A stretch of DNA of 64,000 nt from Nicotiana tabacum. Taxonomy: Eukaryota; Streptophyta; Magnoliopsida; Solanales; Solanaceae. The translations under genes were made by a program, and so were the position numbers. Shown here piece after piece: positions 61,702 to 64,000 of this stretch. Numbering within the stretch: the stretch's first letter is position 1; the number at the start of each line of letters is the position of its first letter. The DNA lies in NCBI RefSeq assembly GCF_000715075.1, contig NC_134082.1:104138399-104202398 (forward strand), read 5' to 3'. Under the pieces are notes generated by a model. It ran no database searches, was not told the DNA's origin, and saw nothing but the letters and a program-made list of their open reading frames with translations.

Positions 61702-61951
61702 TAGGGGCGGATTTAGGGGCACAATGGGTTCAGCCGAAAACCCTTCGCCGAAAAAATACACTGTATATATAAGGCAAAATTTATTTTTTACTTTTATATA
61801 TTAAGTTTTGAACCCCCTTAACATAATTCTAAAGTGTAGTTTAGTGGTCAAGGGGGTTCAAAATCTACATAAGGTCGTGAATTCAATTCCCACTAGATAC
61901 AAAAAAAAATTTGAACCCCATTCGTGAAGATCCTGCCTCCGCCACCCCCTA
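61702..61951. repeat. Short interspersed repeat with TAGGGG ends and tRNA-like boxes
   Basis: Ends TAGGGGCGGA and CCACCCCCTA are inverted. AACA flanks both sides (61698-61701 and 61952-61955), a possible 4-bp duplication. Inside, TAGTTTAGTGGT (61837-61848) resembles a pol III A box and GAATTCAATTCC (61879-61890) a B box at tRNA-like spacing. It could be a MITE that picked up a tRNA segment, or a SINE-like unit. Confidence 0.5.
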
Positions 61952-62242
61952 AACAGGGGAAAAATATAAAGTGGGTATAACTATCTTGGCTATTAATTCA
62001 AGTGATGCCCATATAACTTTAATGATGATGTTGATTTACAAATACAATGAGCAACATTAATGAGAAATTAAAATGTACATTTAAGAGATCCAACTGCTTT
62101 GACAAATGGGAGATATTGAGAGAATTAATTTAATCTCTCTAAGAATAATAGGAATCAGTTGGCGCTATATATTATACATTAAACGAGAAATTAATCATCT
62201 CTTAGAAGAACGACAATTTATTTTTGCTTATTCTATACTTGG

Positions 62243-64000
62243 TCATGCATCTCCATTAGAAAAGACCTTCTTCTCCTTCATCCTTTTAGTGCGAAGTCTC
62301 TTCTCCTCTGAAAGCATCTTTGCAAATCTGTTAGGGTAATCACAAAATTGAATCCAACACAATTGATTAGTTAAATATTCTCAAAGTTATTTATCTATAA
62401 ATATTTGAAGTTGCTATAATCATTAATTATTTCAAGGTTTAATTTTGGATTGTGAATTATAAATTATAGACCTGATAAGAGCTTGTTCATTTGTGCCTTC
62501 ATTTTCTACAGCTTCATTTTTGCAGCTTTCAAGATTCATCCTTGAAATAGGCTTCTGCAAGATGCCTTTACCAATCTTCACTAGCTCCTCCATACACTCC
62601 TTCGTTGCTTTATCAGTTGATGATGCTTCTCCGCTTAAATTATCATCCTGCCAAAAATAAAAGAGTTTAATTTCTATACACTAATCGTGTTAAAAAATAT
62701 TTGCACAGTGAGATTGGGTGTGCTAATAAAGTACTATATTGATAGCTGAAATGTTTGGGAGCCTGCATATAAGGTGTATGAATCTTTTAATGGTGTGGAG
62801 CTTTTTGAGGAAAACTGTACGGATTTAGCCTAAAGCGGACAATATCACACCATGTTAAAAGTGTATTTGATCTAGTTTAGTCCAACAACTAGTATAAGAG
62901 CTCATGTTCGGTGGTAGAAGTATGGGGATTGCGGAAAAGTGCGCACACAAGAAGAAGCTAGTTGCGGGCTTTGATTATCATGATACTCTAACAATGCGAG
63001 TAGCACACAGTAAATTTCGGAAATTGACCCGTGGATCGTAGCAATGGGTCACATGGAACTTAGTTCAAAGGGGGAGACCTGTGAATCGCGATAGTGAACC
63101 ACGTGGAACTTAGTTCGAGGGGGAGATTATTGGGCGTGCGAACAAAGTCACACATTGATATATAACTGAAAAGATTGGGAGCCTACATATAAGGTATATG
63201 GATCTCTTAATTGTGTGAGGCAGGAAAACAATGATGACTTGGCCTAAAGCGGACAATATCACATCATGTTAAGAGTGTACTTGGGATAGTTAAGCCCAAC
63301 AATAACTATATGCGACCAAATATAAAATGGTGAAAAAAGGCACTTTAATTTTGACGGAAAAATTGGAGTAATTTATGTGTATGCAAGGGAAAATTGAAAA
63401 AAGGACCTGGATACGAAGGTAATTTTGAATATGGCCAGCAGTGCTAAAAAGTAAGGACAAATGAAGGTCAGCCATATCAGCGTTGGCAAAAGTAAAAGCA
63501 TCCACCAAAGGACAGTTTCCATCTTTACAAAGCCAACTAATGAGTCCCCATTTAGCTGCTTTGATTGCATTGTACTTCCTTTGTGACTTCGATGTACCTG
63601 TTCCTACAGATAGAACTATATACTTGCCATAATCCAGGACATTTGCTGGCAATAGTTTTGCATTGGCTCCAGTTGGCCTCATCGCCAGCAGTGCCTGTTT
63701 AACCAATTCAGACAAAGTTTAAGTTATATGCAGAGACGGTGTGAAAAGCATATAGTGCCTGTTTAACCAATATTCAGACAGAGTTTAAGTTACATGCACA
63801 GACAAGACAATGTAAATCTCCCGTCCGAAGAAATTAAAATGTATTACTAGTAACTATTATTTTCGATGACATGCCCAAAATATAATTGTATGTTTTTTGC
63901 ACTTACAGGGTTATTGGACGCAACGCCTCCGTCGATAAGGTTAAATTCTCTATCATTTCCATCACAATCTTTTGTTTTGAAGAAGTAAGCAGGAAAATAA
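62243..64000 (-). CDS. Patatin-like phospholipase, 3' half of gene (four exons visible)
   Basis: Minus-strand exons: beyond 64000 to 63907, 63694-63407, 62647-62472 and 62327-62243 (TGA at 62243-62245). All junctions are GT/AG and the frames join exactly; about 213 residues are visible. The edge exon carries FNLIDGGVASNNP; the Asp of DGG is the second member of the Ser-Asp pair of patatin lipid acyl hydrolases. The next exon has KYIVLSVGTGTSKSQRKYNA and ADMADLHLSLLF, family landmarks. The later exons encode a charged tail ending KVFSNGDA. The GXSXG serine exon lies outside. Patatin-like enzymes release fatty acids from membrane lipids, often in defence or stress. No lesion is seen. AATAAA at 62217-62222 (minus) could be a poly(A) signal, though close to the stop. 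Confidence 0.88.
62648..63406 (-). other. Patatin-like gene intron carrying a TRIM
   Basis: Donor GT at 63406-63405 and acceptor AG at 62649-62648. Most of its 759 bp is a miniature LTR element. Confidence 0.8.
62712..63301 (+). mobile_element. TRIM (miniature LTR retrotransposon) in patatin-like intron
   Basis: Two direct repeats of about 175 bp (about 62712-62887 and 63128-63301) share GGGAGCCT(G/A)CATATAAGGT and CCTAAAGCGGACAATATCAC. The first is followed by a worn PBS (TAGTATAAGAGCTCATG, initiator tRNA-Met type) and the second is preceded by a purine tract GAGGGGGAGA. The interior is only about 240 bp and non-coding. A TATAAGG box lies in each repeat. It is inserted antisense to the gene. 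No clean target duplication, so it is probably old. Confidence 0.75.
63690..63803 (-). repeat. 64-bp tandem duplication across a splice acceptor
   Basis: AGTGCCTGTTTAACCAAT occurs at 63690 and again at 63754, with about 45 bp of similar sequence after each. The first copy holds the true acceptor of the exon at 63694; the second provides the same pyrimidine-poor CAG-GCACT context 64 bp upstream. Confidence 0.8.

Noticed and set aside
62712..63301. Cassandra-type TRIM carrying 5S rRNA
   Set aside because: The LTRs lack the 5S gene internal control region; only general TRIM features are present.

Overview
The window reads as plant nuclear DNA, most likely from a solanaceous species; Nicotiana is plausible but not proven. 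Reasons: a multi-exon patatin-like gene at the right edge, families of very long LTR retrotransposons, Helitron tails and MITEs, and AT-rich intergenic sequence with no bacterial gene organisation. Most of the 64 kb is transposable-element DNA. The only convincing host gene is the 3' half of a patatin-like phospholipase at 62243-64000 on the minus strand, with four exons.

Layout: (1) 1-12965 is part of an Ogre/Tat-type Ty3 element on the minus strand: 5' LTR 8395-12965, PBS 8372-8390, an intact 701-codon extra ORF (ORF1) 5575-7680, a broken gag-protease block, a canonical intron 1425-1609, and an open reverse-transcriptase/RNase H exon that runs off the left edge. (2) 12966-44596 is a stack of insertions inside insertions. 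An old minus-strand LTR ('L') was entered by the Ogre element and by a plus-strand Ty3-type element ('H', LTRs 13797-27060 and 40965-44336). The H 5' LTR contains an Athila-like solo LTR ('K', 15613-25469). K contains an Ogre-like solo LTR ('B', 16933-25246). B contains another Ogre-like solo LTR ('C', 18213-22497). The H interior contains a third Ty3-type element ('J', 30544-40717, minus strand). Target-site duplications are exact for B and C and differ at one base for K and J.

(3) 44597-50878 is mixed intergenic DNA: a possible copia LTR fragment, two Helitron tails facing opposite ways, a captured plant 5'UTR/first-exon-like fragment, a triple 178-bp tandem repeat and a 925-bp MITE. (4) 50879-61407 is a plus-strand element ('G') with two about 3.3-kb LTRs and a 3.9-kb interior without recognisable coding sequence. 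(5) 61408-64000 holds a short tRNA-box-containing repeat and the patatin-like gene, whose third visible intron (62648-63406) carries a miniature LTR element (TRIM).

Two observations stand out. First, two independent Ogre-type LTRs carry a roughly 20-bp hairpin at the same place; the arms differ in sequence but keep pairing, with five paired compensatory changes. Second, at least five unrelated LTR families carry a cluster of short, CpG-containing palindromic words in the same part of the LTR, next to the TATA box wherever the TATA box is visible; the words differ by family while the arrangement is shared.
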